Origin: Deinococcus cellulosilyticus NBRC 106333 = KACC 11606
Lineage (GTDB): Bacteria; Deinococcota; Deinococci; Deinococcales; Deinococcaceae
Reading direction: 5' to 3'
Assembly (NCBI RefSeq): GCF_007990775.1
Contig: NZ_BJXB01000004.1
Location: 186,001-250,000 of the forward strand
Length of the DNA stretch: 64,000 nucleotides
In this document: in pieces, positions 8,518 to 16,566 of the stretch
How the letters are laid out: each line of letters starts with the position of its first letter
Position numbering within the stretch: position 1 is the first letter of the stretch
The notes under the pieces: model-generated
What the model was told of the DNA's origin: nothing
The model's input: the letters and a program-made list of their open reading frames with translations, nothing else
Database searches by the model: none
Position numbers and translations under genes: made by a program

Positions 8518-9749
8518 AACCCTTCTATGGCTGGACCCTGGCCAGGGTCCTGGCCATCACCTGCACCCTCTCTTACGGAATCCTGTACTACACCTTTTCC
8601 GTGTTCACCCTCCCCATGGAAGAGGAACTCGGCTGGACGAGGGCCCAGACCAGCCTGGGTTTCTCCCTGGCACTGATTGTGTCTGGACTGCTGGGACCGA
8701 TGTTTGGAAAACACGTGGACCACAAAGGAGCCCGGGGCGTGATGGCCCTGGGCTCCCTGCTGGGCAGTGCCACTGTGCTGCTGTGGGCCAACGTCCACAC
8801 CCTCTGGCAGTACTACGCGGTGTGGACCCTGATGGGTGTCGCCTGGGCCGCAGTGTTCTACGATGTGGCTTTCACGGTCATCAACCACTGGTTCAGGCAA
8901 CTCCGCTCCCGTGCCCTGCTCCTCATCACCCTCACCGCGGGGCTGGCCAGCACCATCTTCATACCGCTGTCCACCTGGCTGCTCGCCCACTTCAGCTGGA
9001 GGGACGCTTTGCTGGTCCTCGCAGGCCTGCTGGCCGTAGGCACCATCCTGCCCCACCTGATTTTCTTGCGCGGCTTTCCCCGGGAGATGGGCCAGACTGT
9101 GGACGGCCTGCCTGAAACGGTTGCTCCTCCCCATTCGGCTCCTGCAGCGAAACCCACAGCGGTCCTGAAAACTGCGGTGTTCTGGTGGCTGACGGTCTCT
9201 TTCATGTTCGGAGCTGCAAACAGCATTGCCCTGGCCGCCCACATGGTCCCGATGCTCTCTGAGCGAGGCTACAGTCCAGCCCTGATTGCCACCTCAGCAG
9301 CACTGGTGGGCTTCATGTCGCTCCCGGGGCGGGCCATTTTCACGCCGCTCAGCGAAAGGGTGTCCAGTTTGACCCTGACGGTGGTCACCCTCTCTGCGCA
9401 GGCACTGGCTTTCCTGGGGTTGCTGATTCTGCCCGGACAGGTGGGCCTGTGGCTGTTCGTGGCCCTGTTTGGCCTGTCCAATGGTGCCCTGACCCTTGCC
9501 CGTGCTTCCCTGATCGCAGACACCTTCGGTTCAACACACTACGGTTTCATCAGTGGAGCCATGAATTTGTGGGCCAGCATGGCCAAGGCCATTTTTCCAG
9601 TCCTCATCGGCTTTCTTTATCTGCGCTTCCAGGGGTACGGCCCGGTCCTCCTCGGCCTCAGTGTGCTCTCGCTGCTGTCCATCTTTGCGGTCTGGCAGGC
9701 AGGACGCTCCCACCTGAAGCTGAAAAATGCACCCATGCAAAACACCTGA
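8505..9749 (+). CDS. MFS transporter, probable arsenic-linked exporter
   Basis: The 414-residue product has 12 hydrophobic segments and major-facilitator landmarks: FGKHVDHKGARGVM after helix 2 (the usual GxxxDRxGxR loop) and a central loop near LRGFPREMGQTVDGLPE. Position in an arsR operon, directly after DUF6428 with a 13-nt overlap, suggests efflux of an arsenic species, inferred from context only. The start is GTG 8505 (GTG 8511 is possible); neither has its own strong ribosome binding site, consistent with coupling to the upstream gene. Confidence 0.8.
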   Translation: MWVLKPFYGWTLARVLAITCTLSYGILYYTFSVFTLPMEEELGWTRAQTSLGFSLALIVSGLLGPMFGKHVDHKGARGVMALGSLLGSATVLLWANVHTLWQYYAVWTLMGVAWAAVFYDVAFTVINHWFRQLRSRALLLITLTAGLASTIFIPLSTWLLAHFSWRDALLVLAGLLAVGTILPHLIFLRGFPREMGQTVDGLPETVAPPHSAPAAKPTAVLKTAVFWWLTVSFMFGAANSIALAAHMVPMLSERGYSPALIATSAALVGFMSLPGRAIFTPLSERVSSLTLTVVTLSAQALAFLGLLILPGQVGLWLFVALFGLSNGALTLARASLIADTFGSTHYGFISGAMNLWASMAKAIFPVLIGFLYLRFQGYGPVLLGLSVLSLLSIFAVWQAGRSHLKLKNAPMQNT

Positions 9750-9769
9750 AACCAGACTCCACCACCGTC

Positions 9770-9792
9770 AAAAAAGCAGCCCAGTGGGCTGC
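9770..9792 (-). terminator. Rho-independent terminator of the arsR-arsC-aqp operon
   Basis: Read on the minus strand: GCAGCCC, 3-nt loop, GGGCTGC, then TTTTTT. It ends the leftward arsenic operon just beyond the broken metallophosphatase gene. Confidence 0.75.
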
Positions 9793-9812
9793 CTCTGGTG
9801 ATTGCTGGACCT

Positions 9813-9953
9813 TCAGGCGTGTTCCACTTCGGCATGGGCCAGGAGTTTCTCAGCGGTCATGGCCGCACGGGTCCCCACACCCCCAACATCCTCCAGCACC
9901 GCTTCCAGAGCAAAACGGTTGCCGTGTGCATCTCCGAAAATGGCAGTTCTCAT
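9813..9953 (-). pseudogene. Internally deleted metallophosphatase remnant
   Basis: A 46-residue frame, too short for the usual search, begins MRTAIFGDAHGNRFALEAVL, the classic N-terminus of calcineurin-like phosphoesterases (FGDxHGN holds the first metal-binding residues). After VLEDV it jumps to TRAAMTAEKLLAHAEVEHA, which looks like the C-terminal helix of the same family. The family's middle (about 180 residues, with GNHE and HGH-type motifs) is missing, so a large in-frame deletion is likely. It follows the aquaporin stop by 42 nt and precedes the operon terminator, so it was the last gene of the arsenic operon. Metallophosphatases are known in Deinococcus arsenic clusters (from memory). 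Confidence 0.65.
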
Positions 9954-9995
9954 GCTTTCACCCTTTCTGCCCGCCCGGGGAACAGCAGGGGCATT

Positions 9996-10664
9996 TTATG
10001 CGTGGGCATGGTTGCGGTCCTTGAGGAATTCGGCGGTGAATGCTCCCAGGGCAGCCCCGATCAGGGGGCCGACCCAGAACACCCAGTGGTCTTTCCATTC
10101 GCCGGAGAACAGGGTCGGTCCGAAGGCACGGGCGGGATTCAACATCAGGCCGGTGAGGGGTCCTGCTGCAAAAATCAGGGTGGCGATGGTGAGGCCAACA
10201 ATCAGGGGTGCTCCAGGGTTGGCCTGGTGGGTGCCGACCCGCACGATCACAAACGTGAGAATCAGGGTGCAGATGATTTCCACCGTGAGGGCCCTGGACC
10301 AGTCGAGGCCCGCAAAAAATCCGGGGGTGCCATAATTGACTTTCCTTGCAGCTTCGGGGAGCAGAAAGTACAGCAGGGCCATGGCACTGCTCGCTCCGGC
10401 AAGTTGAGCCAGGGTGTATCCGATGAATTCTTTGGCAGGAAGACGTCTGAGCAGCAGGAAGGCGAAACTGACAGCAGGATTGAAGTGCGCTCCAGAAATG
10501 TTGCCGACAGAGTAGGCCATGAACATCACACTCATGCCGTGCCCCAGGGCAATCCCGAGGAGCCCTGCGTCCAGCGTGCCGGTGGCAGTGAGCACGATGG
10601 CCCCCACCCCACCGAAGAGCAGCATGAAGGTCCCCAGGAATTCGGCGACCAGTTTCTGCCTCAC
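9996..10664 (-). CDS. Aquaporin-type channel of an arsenic operon (AqpS-like)
   Basis: The 222-residue product is a MIP-family channel with six membrane helices and both pore motifs: HFNPAVS (about residue 62) and MLNPARAF (about residue 178). In ars operons lacking a dedicated pump, such aquaglyceroporins let arsenite produced by ArsC flow out of the cell (known for AqpS of Sinorhizobium). Its ATG overlaps the arsC stop by 4 nt, so the two are co-translated. This pairing strongly suggests arsenite as substrate. Confidence 0.88.
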   Translation of the reverse strand: MRQKLVAEFLGTFMLLFGGVGAIVLTATGTLDAGLLGIALGHGMSVMFMAYSVGNISGAHFNPAVSFAFLLLRRLPAKEFIGYTLAQLAGASSAMALLYFLLPEAARKVNYGTPGFFAGLDWSRALTVEIICTLILTFVIVRVGTHQANPGAPLIVGLTIATLIFAAGPLTGLMLNPARAFGPTLFSGEWKDHWVFWVGPLIGAALGAFTAEFLKDRNHAHA

Positions 10665-11122
10665 GACAACGTGACCTCAGGGCTGTTCTCGTAGGTGGCT
10701 GGAATTTCCGTGCCGTGTTTGAGGGCCAGGATGAATTTTTCGAGTTGCTGTTTCATCTGGTCCCGCACGGTGTTCCACCTGTCCTGGCTGCCTCCACTGG
10801 GGTCGGTGAAGGGGTAGTGCAATTTGGTGGTTCTGGCAGGGTAGGCCGGGCACCTCTCTGCGGCACTGTCACACACGGTGATCACATAATCGAAATTCCA
10901 GGGGTCGGGCAGGTCGAACAGGGTCTTGCTGGTGTGGGCACGGATGTCAATGCCGATTTCCTGCATGGCCTGTCTGGCTCCGTCTTTCACGAAGGTGGCT
11001 TCGGTGCCTGCACTGTGCACTTCTGCTTCGAGGCCGTGCTGGGCTGCGAGGTGACGCAGGAGGCCTTCGCCCATCTGGCTGCGGGCGCTGTTGTGGGTGC
11101 AGAGGATCAATATTCTTAACAT
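10661..11122 (-). CDS. arsC: Arsenate reductase, low-molecular-weight phosphatase type
   Basis: The 153-residue product reduces arsenate to arsenite. It opens MLRILILCTHNSARSQMGEGLLRH, containing the CX5R active-site loop (C8 to R14), and has the partner residues VITVCDSAAERCP (redox Cys pair) and FTDPSGG (general-acid Asp). These cysteines indicate the thioredoxin-coupled class. It lies between arsR (10 nt upstream of its start) and the aquaporin gene. A candidate ArsR site lies 15-38 nt before the start codon. Confidence 0.92.
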   Translation of the reverse strand: MLRILILCTHNSARSQMGEGLLRHLAAQHGLEAEVHSAGTEATFVKDGARQAMQEIGIDIRAHTSKTLFDLPDPWNFDYVITVCDSAAERCPAYPARTTKLHYPFTDPSGGSQDRWNTVRDQMKQQLEKFILALKHGTEIPATYENSPEVTLS

Positions 11123-11131
11123 GATCTCAGG

Positions 11132-11479
11132 TTAACACATTGATTCATTTTGATCTATCAGCGGGGTGTCAAGTCGTCTGGTCATGAGTTCTTCCAGCAG
11201 GTTGCCGCCCAGGTGGTACAGCGGAGATTTGACCAGCTGGTAGTAACTGTTCTTGCCCCGCTGCTCGCTCTTCACCAGACCTGCATCTTTAAGAATCCCC
11301 AGGTGGTACGACACTTTACTCTGGTTGAGGCCCAGGAAGGCTTCCAGGTCGCACACGCAAGCCTCACGGTGTGCAAGGATGGAGAGGATCTCGTAGCGGA
11401 TTTCGTGCGTGATGGCTTTCAGCAGGTTGAAAGTCTCACTTGGGATAAATTCAATTTGATGCTCAGTGGTCGTTCCCAT
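11132..11479 (-). CDS. arsR: Second ArsR-family repressor
   Basis: The 115-residue product has the ArsR layout: FNLLKAITHEIRYEILSILAHREACVCDLEAFLGLNQSKVSYHLGILKDAGLV, with the CVCDL metal site in the DNA-binding helix, as in classical ArsR. Start 11479 is preferred: TATACT lies 7 nt before this ATG on the minus strand, fitting a leaderless promoter, while the longer frame back to 11623 has odd composition and no family match. It is the first gene of the arsR-arsC-aquaporin operon and should repress it. Confidence 0.82.
   Translation of the reverse strand: MGTTTEHQIEFIPSETFNLLKAITHEIRYEILSILAHREACVCDLEAFLGLNQSKVSYHLGILKDAGLVKSEQRGKNSYYQLVKSPLYHLGGNLLEELMTRRLDTPLIDQNESMC
11137..11160. promoter_or_regulatory. 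Candidate ArsR operator C
   Basis: ACATTGAT, 4 nt, TT, 1 nt, GAT, 1 nt, TATCA, the same pattern as at 7943-7966. It overlaps the last codons of the second arsR and sits just upstream of arsC. It may give arsC an internal regulated promoter. Confidence 0.5.
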
Positions 11480-11629
11480 GGAATCCAGTATATGCTTTTC
11501 CGGGGTGAATGTGCTGTGCGGGGGCCACCCTTCTCTCAGGACACACCTCCACCCTTGGCGAACCCTCCTTGCTGTGCGCTCCCAGCCTGACGGGCACTCA
11601 AACAGATGCATCGCAAGGTCCACTCCAGT

Positions 11630-12517
11630 TCATCCCAGAACTGAAAGACCTGTGGTCGAGTCGCTCCAGAGCTGCCTCTTCAACCACGCCAGCGCAGCAG
11701 GAGCGAGGTCCAGAATGGCAATGTGTCCGGCCTCTGGGTTTGCCCACAGCTCTGCATGCCCGACCTGGGTTGCAAGCCACCGGGCGTGAGAAACGGGCAC
11801 CATGCGGTCCTCCTCACCATGAACGATCAGGGTGGGCACTTTCAGCTGTGCGGGCTCAAAGCCCCATCCCTTCACATAGGCGAGATCGTCTTCAATGAGA
11901 CCTTCTGGCCCTGCAACCAGCGCAGGTTCCACCACTTCATTGAGCCAGGACCAGCGTCCAGAGAGGGCAGCGTGGTCTGCAGGGGTGAACACTTCAGGGT
12001 CGAACTCGGGAGCAGAGGCTTCAAAAGCTTCCTTTGCCGCCCGTCCCTGAGCAGCAGCAGAGAGAGAAGCTACACTGGAAGGGTGCATCCCAGCAAAATA
12101 ATCCAGTCCTGGAGCATCAAAAGGGGCCAGACCTGAGAGACTGACTGCAGCCTTCACCCGATCTGGCAACAGGGCTGCACAGGCCAGGGCATGGGGACCT
12201 CCGCCAGAATGACCCATCACCACGAAATGGTCCAGGCCCAGATGGTCCGCGATGGCTTTTACATCTGAGGCTGCAGAAGCGACACTTCGATCCGGGACGG
12301 GGGTGGACCTGCCGTAAGCAGGCCGGTCACAGGACACCCACCGAAACCCCAATTTTGCTGCATGCTCCAGCAAAGGTCCAGGAGGGGAACCCAGATTCGG
12401 GGTGCCATGAAACCAGAACATCGGGAAAGCGTCATTGTTCTCCGTCTGATACACATGCAGGGTGCGGCCATCTGGAAGGTGCAGGTCCAATTCTGTGATG
12501 CCCGGTGCACTGGTCAA
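11630..12517 (-). CDS. Alpha/beta-hydrolase
   Basis: The 295-residue product has the serine-hydrolase fold landmarks: FWFHGTPNLG (oxyanion region), DRPAYGRS, the nucleophile elbow GHSGGG (Ser about 104), VHGEEDRMVP (acid) and EAGHIAI (His). The substrate is unknown; homologues include esterases and epoxide or haloalkane hydrolases. The start is TTG 12517, because AGGAGG lies exactly 7 nt upstream; ATG codons at 12547 and 12553 have no such site. Cytoplasmic. Confidence 0.82.
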   Translation of the reverse strand: MTSAPGITELDLHLPDGRTLHVYQTENNDAFPMFWFHGTPNLGSPPGPLLEHAAKLGFRWVSCDRPAYGRSTPVPDRSVASAASDVKAIADHLGLDHFVVMGHSGGGPHALACAALLPDRVKAAVSLSGLAPFDAPGLDYFAGMHPSSVASLSAAAQGRAAKEAFEASAPEFDPEVFTPADHAALSGRWSWLNEVVEPALVAGPEGLIEDDLAYVKGWGFEPAQLKVPTLIVHGEEDRMVPVSHARWLATQVGHAELWANPEAGHIAILDLAPAALAWLKRQLWSDSTTGLSVLG

Positions 12518-12592
12518 TGTGGTGCCTCCTGAAACGATGCTTTCCATCAGCATCTCACACACACATGAAAAATCCAGAAGCAAAGGGAGGAT

Positions 12593-13468
12593 TCATCTGG
12601 CTGCAGGAAGCTTTGTTGTGCTGGCCTCACTGGTCCTGCTGGACGCGGCAGCCCCCAGCAGGATCAGGCTTCCACCGATCAGGTGCGGCAAGGTGATGGG
12701 TTCACCCAGGACCATGCTGGCCAGCAGCAACACAAAAACAGGTTCCAGGGTCAGCAGCAAGGAAGCCCGGTCTGACCCCAGAAGGGTGCTCGCCTGCAGG
12801 GTCGCGGGCAGGGCCAGAACCGTTGGCACCAGGGCCACAGCGGCAATGAGGGGCCATGCAGACGGATCTGGAACATGGAGGTCACCTGATCCCAGTCCCA
12901 GCAACCCCAGACCCAGACCCGTTCCCAGGGTGCTCTGTGCGGTTGCAGCCAGGGGTGGTGCGTCTTTGAGGAGCCTTGGCCCCAGGAACAGGTACAGGGC
13001 GTAACACACTGCAGAAGAGAGGGCCAGCCCCCAGCCCAGCAGTCCACTGGAGGTGAGGTTCATCCTTCCAGCCAGCACCGTGACCCCCAGCAGCACGGCC
13101 ATCAGGGCAAGGAGTTGTGCGCGGGTGGGTGTTTTTCCTGACGTCCACTGCAGACCAACCACCAGGGCCGGGCTCAGGTACAGAATCAGGGAGGTGGTCC
13201 CCGCAGGCAGGTGTGAAAGGGCCAGGAAATACAGGGTGGCCTGGGCTGCATAGAGGAGTCCCAGCAGCAGTGCAGGCAGGCGCAGGGATCTGTTCAGGGG
13301 TAGCTTTGCTGTGAGCAGCACCAGGACAGAGGCGGCCAGGGCAAAACGCCAGAACAGCAATGTGATGGTGTTCAGGCCCAGTTCCGGGGCCAGCTTCCCG
13401 AAAATCGAGAGGGTCGAGAAGGCCAGAGCGGCTCCAGTGGCACAGAGCACCCCCTTCAGGGTGCTCAC
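12593..13468 (-). CDS. EamA/DMT-family permease
   Basis: The 291-residue product has ten hydrophobic helices in two EamA repeats; each repeat ends with the LSPALVVGLQW or LEPVFVLLLASMVLGEPIT type of helix (P in the first, EP in the second), as in drug/metabolite transporters. It likely exports a small metabolite. Its GTG start overlaps the stop of the upstream cyclase gene (GTGA), so the two form an operon and the metabolite may be linked to the cyclase reaction (inference). Confidence 0.8.
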   Translation of the reverse strand: MSTLKGVLCATGAALAFSTLSIFGKLAPELGLNTITLLFWRFALAASVLVLLTAKLPLNRSLRLPALLLGLLYAAQATLYFLALSHLPAGTTSLILYLSPALVVGLQWTSGKTPTRAQLLALMAVLLGVTVLAGRMNLTSSGLLGWGLALSSAVCYALYLFLGPRLLKDAPPLAATAQSTLGTGLGLGLLGLGSGDLHVPDPSAWPLIAAVALVPTVLALPATLQASTLLGSDRASLLLTLEPVFVLLLASMVLGEPITLPHLIGGSLILLGAAASSRTSEASTTKLPAAR

Positions 13469-14394
13469 TGTTTCAGGGTGGCAAATGCGCGCACAGGGAA
13501 GGTGCCCATGCCTTTTACCTTCACCGGCACAGCACTGAACGTGAAACCTGAATTGGGCAGTTGTTCCAGACCTCTGAGGTGCTCCACGATCAGGATGTCT
13601 GCTCCAAGCAGGGTGGAGTGCACCGGACGGGTCCCTCCACGTGTGTCGTCAATGTTGAGGGAATCGATGCCCACCAGCACGGCTCCCTGATCCCTCAGGT
13701 AGACGGCAGCGTCTTCGGTCAGGAAAGGGTGGCCCTCAAAGTACTGCTCGGTGCCCCAGTGCTGTGCCCATCCAGTGTGCACCAGCACAGCCTTCCCACG
13801 CACGTCTGTGGCTGCAAAGGCACCCCGGTCCACGGCCCTCCCCTGCATGCCGGTCACCCGGATGACCACCGTGTCCAGGTCCACCAGTTGCCTGAGGTCC
13901 AGGTCCGAGAGGTCCTTGCCTTCTGCATACCGGTGGAAGGGACTGTCGAGGTAGGTTCCGGTGTTCCCCACCATCACCAGTTTGTCGATCTGGAAGGTGG
14001 TTCCCTCGCTGTACAGGGACTTTGAGGCCTCACGGCTCAGAAAATCACAGAGGATGGGGGCTGGAAATCCTTTGTAGGTCACCATGCCATCCACAATGGT
14101 GTGGCTCAGGTCAACGTAGCGGACAGACTCCTGTGCCTCTGCAGAAGGGCCCTGAACTGCCCTTTTGTGCCGCTCGTGGATGATCTCCCTGTTGAGAATG
14201 CGCACCTCCTGCACCATCAGAAGCCGCAGATCCCTGACAATGTGATCGGCAAGTTCTGCGTCTGAAAGGTCTTGTGCATGAAGATCCAGCCGGAAATCCT
14301 GTCCCTGGATGCCTCCACCGTTGGAGAAAGTCACTTCAAAGTCAAATTTGATGCGGCGGTCTGAAATGGGGGTGGTGCCCTCTGCAGTGTTCAT
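13465..14394 (-). CDS. Cyclase-family (kynurenine-formamidase-like) metal hydrolase with N-terminal extension
   Basis: The C-terminal 215 residues are a cyclase-family domain (YVDLSHTIVDGMVTYKGFP, then VGNTGTYLDSPFHRY, VLVHTGW, VGIDSLNIDD and FSAVPVKVKGMGTFPVRAFA). The usual metal motif HxGTHxDxPxH reads N-TGTY-LDSPFH, so two of its His are replaced. Residues 1-95 form an extra domain (IKFDFEVTFSNGGGIQGQDFRLDL and LRLLMVQEVRIL) not needed in simple members. The reaction is unknown. It is divergent from a LysR gene and coupled to an EamA exporter. A LysR-type dyad lies in the 72-nt space between the two start codons. Confidence 0.75.
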   Translation of the reverse strand: MNTAEGTTPISDRRIKFDFEVTFSNGGGIQGQDFRLDLHAQDLSDAELADHIVRDLRLLMVQEVRILNREIIHERHKRAVQGPSAEAQESVRYVDLSHTIVDGMVTYKGFPAPILCDFLSREASKSLYSEGTTFQIDKLVMVGNTGTYLDSPFHRYAEGKDLSDLDLRQLVDLDTVVIRVTGMQGRAVDRGAFAATDVRGKAVLVHTGWAQHWGTEQYFEGHPFLTEDAAVYLRDQGAVLVGIDSLNIDDTRGGTRPVHSTLLGADILIVEHLRGLEQLPNSGFTFSAVPVKVKGMGTFPVRAFATLKQ

Positions 14395-14419
14395 GAGCAG
14401 AGTGTACAGGGAGATTTTG

Positions 14420-14466
14420 CATGAATCAAATTACTAAAATTCATGTGTTCGATCTATAATGTTCAT
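14420..14466 (+). promoter_or_regulatory. LysR-type operator and leaderless promoter
   Basis: CATGAAT (14420-14426) and ATTCATG (14439-14445) form a 7-bp inverted repeat with a 12-nt spacer, the usual shape of a LysR box. TATAAT at 14455-14460 is 6 nt before the lysR ATG, so that mRNA is probably leaderless. The same dyad lies 26-51 nt upstream of the divergent cyclase start, so one site can serve both. Confidence 0.65.
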
Positions 14467-15339
14467 ATGCAGTTTCATCAACTTGCTGGATTCGTTCGCA
14501 TTGTCGATGCAGGCTCTTTCACCCTGGCCGCAGAGCAACTTCGGATCACCCAGTCTGCCCTCAGCCACGCCATTGCAAGCCTGGAAAAGGAACTCCAGGT
14601 GACCCTGCTGCAAAGGGACAGACAGGGGGCCAGGCCCACCGAAGCTGGAGAACGCCTGCTGCCTCACGTGCGGGAAATTCTGGCCCGGCTCGAACGCATC
14701 CGGCATGAGGCCCGGAACACCACGGGCTTGCTTTCCGGGCGGGTGCGCATTGGGTCCATCCCCAGTGCCACAGTGGATTTTCTGCCCCGTGCCATTGCGG
14801 CTTTCAGCAGACAGCACCCGAACATCGATCTTGTCATGCTCGAAGAACCCAGCCAGGGACACGGAAGGTTGCTGGACTGGCTCACCTCGCACACCATTGA
14901 CCTTGCCCTGATTGAACTTCCCCTGGCAGAATTCGACACCGTGCCCCTGATGGACGATGAACTGTGTGCCGTGCTTCCAGCAGATTCCCCACTGGCCGAA
15001 CTTGAAGCCGTGCCCATGCAAGAACTTGTGGGTCTCCCCTTTGTGCTCTCCAGGTACAGCAGCGAGCCCCTGATCCACCAGGCCTTCCAGGGGGCAGGAG
15101 AGATGCCAGACATCCGCTTTGAAGTGCAGGACCTGGGGACCCTCATCAGTCTGGTGCGGGAGGGCCTGGGCATCTCACTGGTTCCCAGGCTTGCCCTTCC
15201 CAAAACGCCAGAAGGACTCGCTTTGCGTTCTGTTTCACCCCGAATCGAGCGCAGATTGGGGTTTCTGGTGCGCTCCCTGGAAGGGGCTGCACCTGCCGTG
15301 CAGGCTTTCATGCAAAGCGCCCAGAAACTCCTGCTCTGA
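14467..15339 (+). CDS. LysR-family regulator
   Basis: The 290-residue product has the N-terminal winged helix MQFHQLAGFVRIVDAGSFTLAAEQLRITQSALSHAIASLEKELQ and a periplasmic-binding-like effector domain from about residue 90 (LSGRVRIGSIPSATVDFLP). It probably controls the divergent cyclase-EamA operon in response to a substrate. Start 14467 lies 6 nt after TATAAT; the frame open from 14443 runs through the promoter. Confidence 0.88.
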   Translation: MQFHQLAGFVRIVDAGSFTLAAEQLRITQSALSHAIASLEKELQVTLLQRDRQGARPTEAGERLLPHVREILARLERIRHEARNTTGLLSGRVRIGSIPSATVDFLPRAIAAFSRQHPNIDLVMLEEPSQGHGRLLDWLTSHTIDLALIELPLAEFDTVPLMDDELCAVLPADSPLAELEAVPMQELVGLPFVLSRYSSEPLIHQAFQGAGEMPDIRFEVQDLGTLISLVREGLGISLVPRLALPKTPEGLALRSVSPRIERRLGFLVRSLEGAAPAVQAFMQSAQKLLL

Positions 15340-15349
15340 ATCCTGTCCC

Positions 15350-16060
15350 TCAGCCGATCAGTTCAACTCGACCATCATCAAGGTTGTAGCGGGCACTGAC
15401 GATCTTGAGCGTCCCCGAGGAAAGTTTCTCGTGCAGGATCTCACTCTCATGCCTCAGCTGATCTGCAGCATGCAGGGCATTTTTGCGCACCACCACATCC
15501 ACACGGTCTGGTGTGTCTCTGGACACCTGCTGCGCCACAGGTTTGATGGCCTCCACCAGACTGCTGATGTGGGCTGGAACGGTTGCTCCCTGGTCCATCG
15601 CGTTCAGGGTGGCGGTCACGGCACCACAACGGGCATGACCAAGCACCATCACCAGGGGAACATTCAGCTCCTCCACGGCATATTCAATGGAACCCATCAC
15701 GTCATCGGAGGCAATGTTTCCGGCCACCCGCACCACAAACAGGTTCCCGAGGCCCTGATCGAAAACCACTTCCGGGGGAACCCGGGAGTCTGCGCAGCCC
15801 AGAATCACCGCGAAGGGATGCTGCCCTTTGGCAACCTCCGCAATGCGGCCAGGACGCTGGTCCGGGTGACGGAGCCTGCCCCGGATGTACCTGAGGTTGC
15901 CGTCCAGCAATTCCTTCAGCGCCGCATCTGGGGTTGCGGGTTTGTCCGGGGCGAAAGGGGCTGCCAGAGCCATCCTGGGAAGTCCCAGGGTGCTGGCGGC
16001 GAGGGTGGCCCCTGCTGCAAGTCGCAAAAAATTCCGGCGTGAATGCTGAACGTTCTTCAT
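15350..16060 (-). CDS. Tat-exported beta-carbonic anhydrase
   Basis: The 236-residue product begins with a twin-arginine signal (SRRNFLRLAAGATLAASTLG, cleavage near ALAA). The mature part carries the beta-class zinc site: CADSRVPPE (Cys, Asp-Arg pair) and GHARCGA (His and Cys ligands), with VVRVAGN between. It interconverts CO2 and bicarbonate, here outside the cytoplasm. It is convergent with lysR (10-nt gap). The gene lies alone. Beta-carbonic anhydrases with Tat signals are known in several phyla. Confidence 0.9.
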   Translation of the reverse strand: MKNVQHSRRNFLRLAAGATLAASTLGLPRMALAAPFAPDKPATPDAALKELLDGNLRYIRGRLRHPDQRPGRIAEVAKGQHPFAVILGCADSRVPPEVVFDQGLGNLFVVRVAGNIASDDVMGSIEYAVEELNVPLVMVLGHARCGAVTATLNAMDQGATVPAHISSLVEAIKPVAQQVSRDTPDRVDVVVRKNALHAADQLRHESEILHEKLSSGTLKIVSARYNLDDGRVELIG

Positions 16061-16209
16061 GATGGGCCTCCTTTGATCCAGAGCAAGCCTGAACCATCTC
16101 CCGTGATATACAGGCTGGTTCTGAAACCAGCATTAAGCGGAGTCCACATTGCGGGATTTTTGCCTGAATCTCTCTTCAGAGGAGATTAGGGTGTCTTTTG
16201 AGGAGAGAC

Positions 16210-16566
16210 ATGAAAAAATTGCCCGCCACCTACCGCTCATTCATTGAAACCTACCCAGAAATCGCCCGTGCCTACCAGAGCCTTGGTGAGGCGATCCACC
16301 AGCAAGGACCCCTGACCGAACGGGAACGCCGACTGGTCAAACTGGCCCTTGCCGTCGGAAGCCAGCAGGAAGGGGCCGTGCACAGCCAGACCCGCAAGGG
16401 CATGGACCACGGTCTGACTGCAGAGGAAATGCATCAGGTGGTGCTGCTTGGCATGACCACCCTCGGGTTTCCCAGAACCATTGCGGCCCTCACCTGGGTG
16501 GATGACCTGCTGGAACCAGAGGCGTCCCCAAAAGACCCCACTGCAGATGAACCTGAGCAGTTTTAG
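16210..16566 (+). CDS. Carboxymuconolactone decarboxylase (AhpD-like) family protein
   Basis: The 118-residue product has the CMD helix pair: LTERERRLVKLALAVGSQQEGAVHSQTRKGMDHGLTAEEMHQVVLL. The segment EGAVHSQTRKG occupies the place of the CxxC...H of peroxidase-type AhpD; no Cys is present, so thiol peroxidase activity is unlikely and the role is unknown. AGGAGA lies 3 nt before ATG 16210. It is convergent with the CPBP gene with a 4-nt overlap. Confidence 0.78.
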   Translation: MKKLPATYRSFIETYPEIARAYQSLGEAIHQQGPLTERERRLVKLALAVGSQQEGAVHSQTRKGMDHGLTAEEMHQVVLLGMTTLGFPRTIAALTWVDDLLEPEASPKDPTADEPEQF

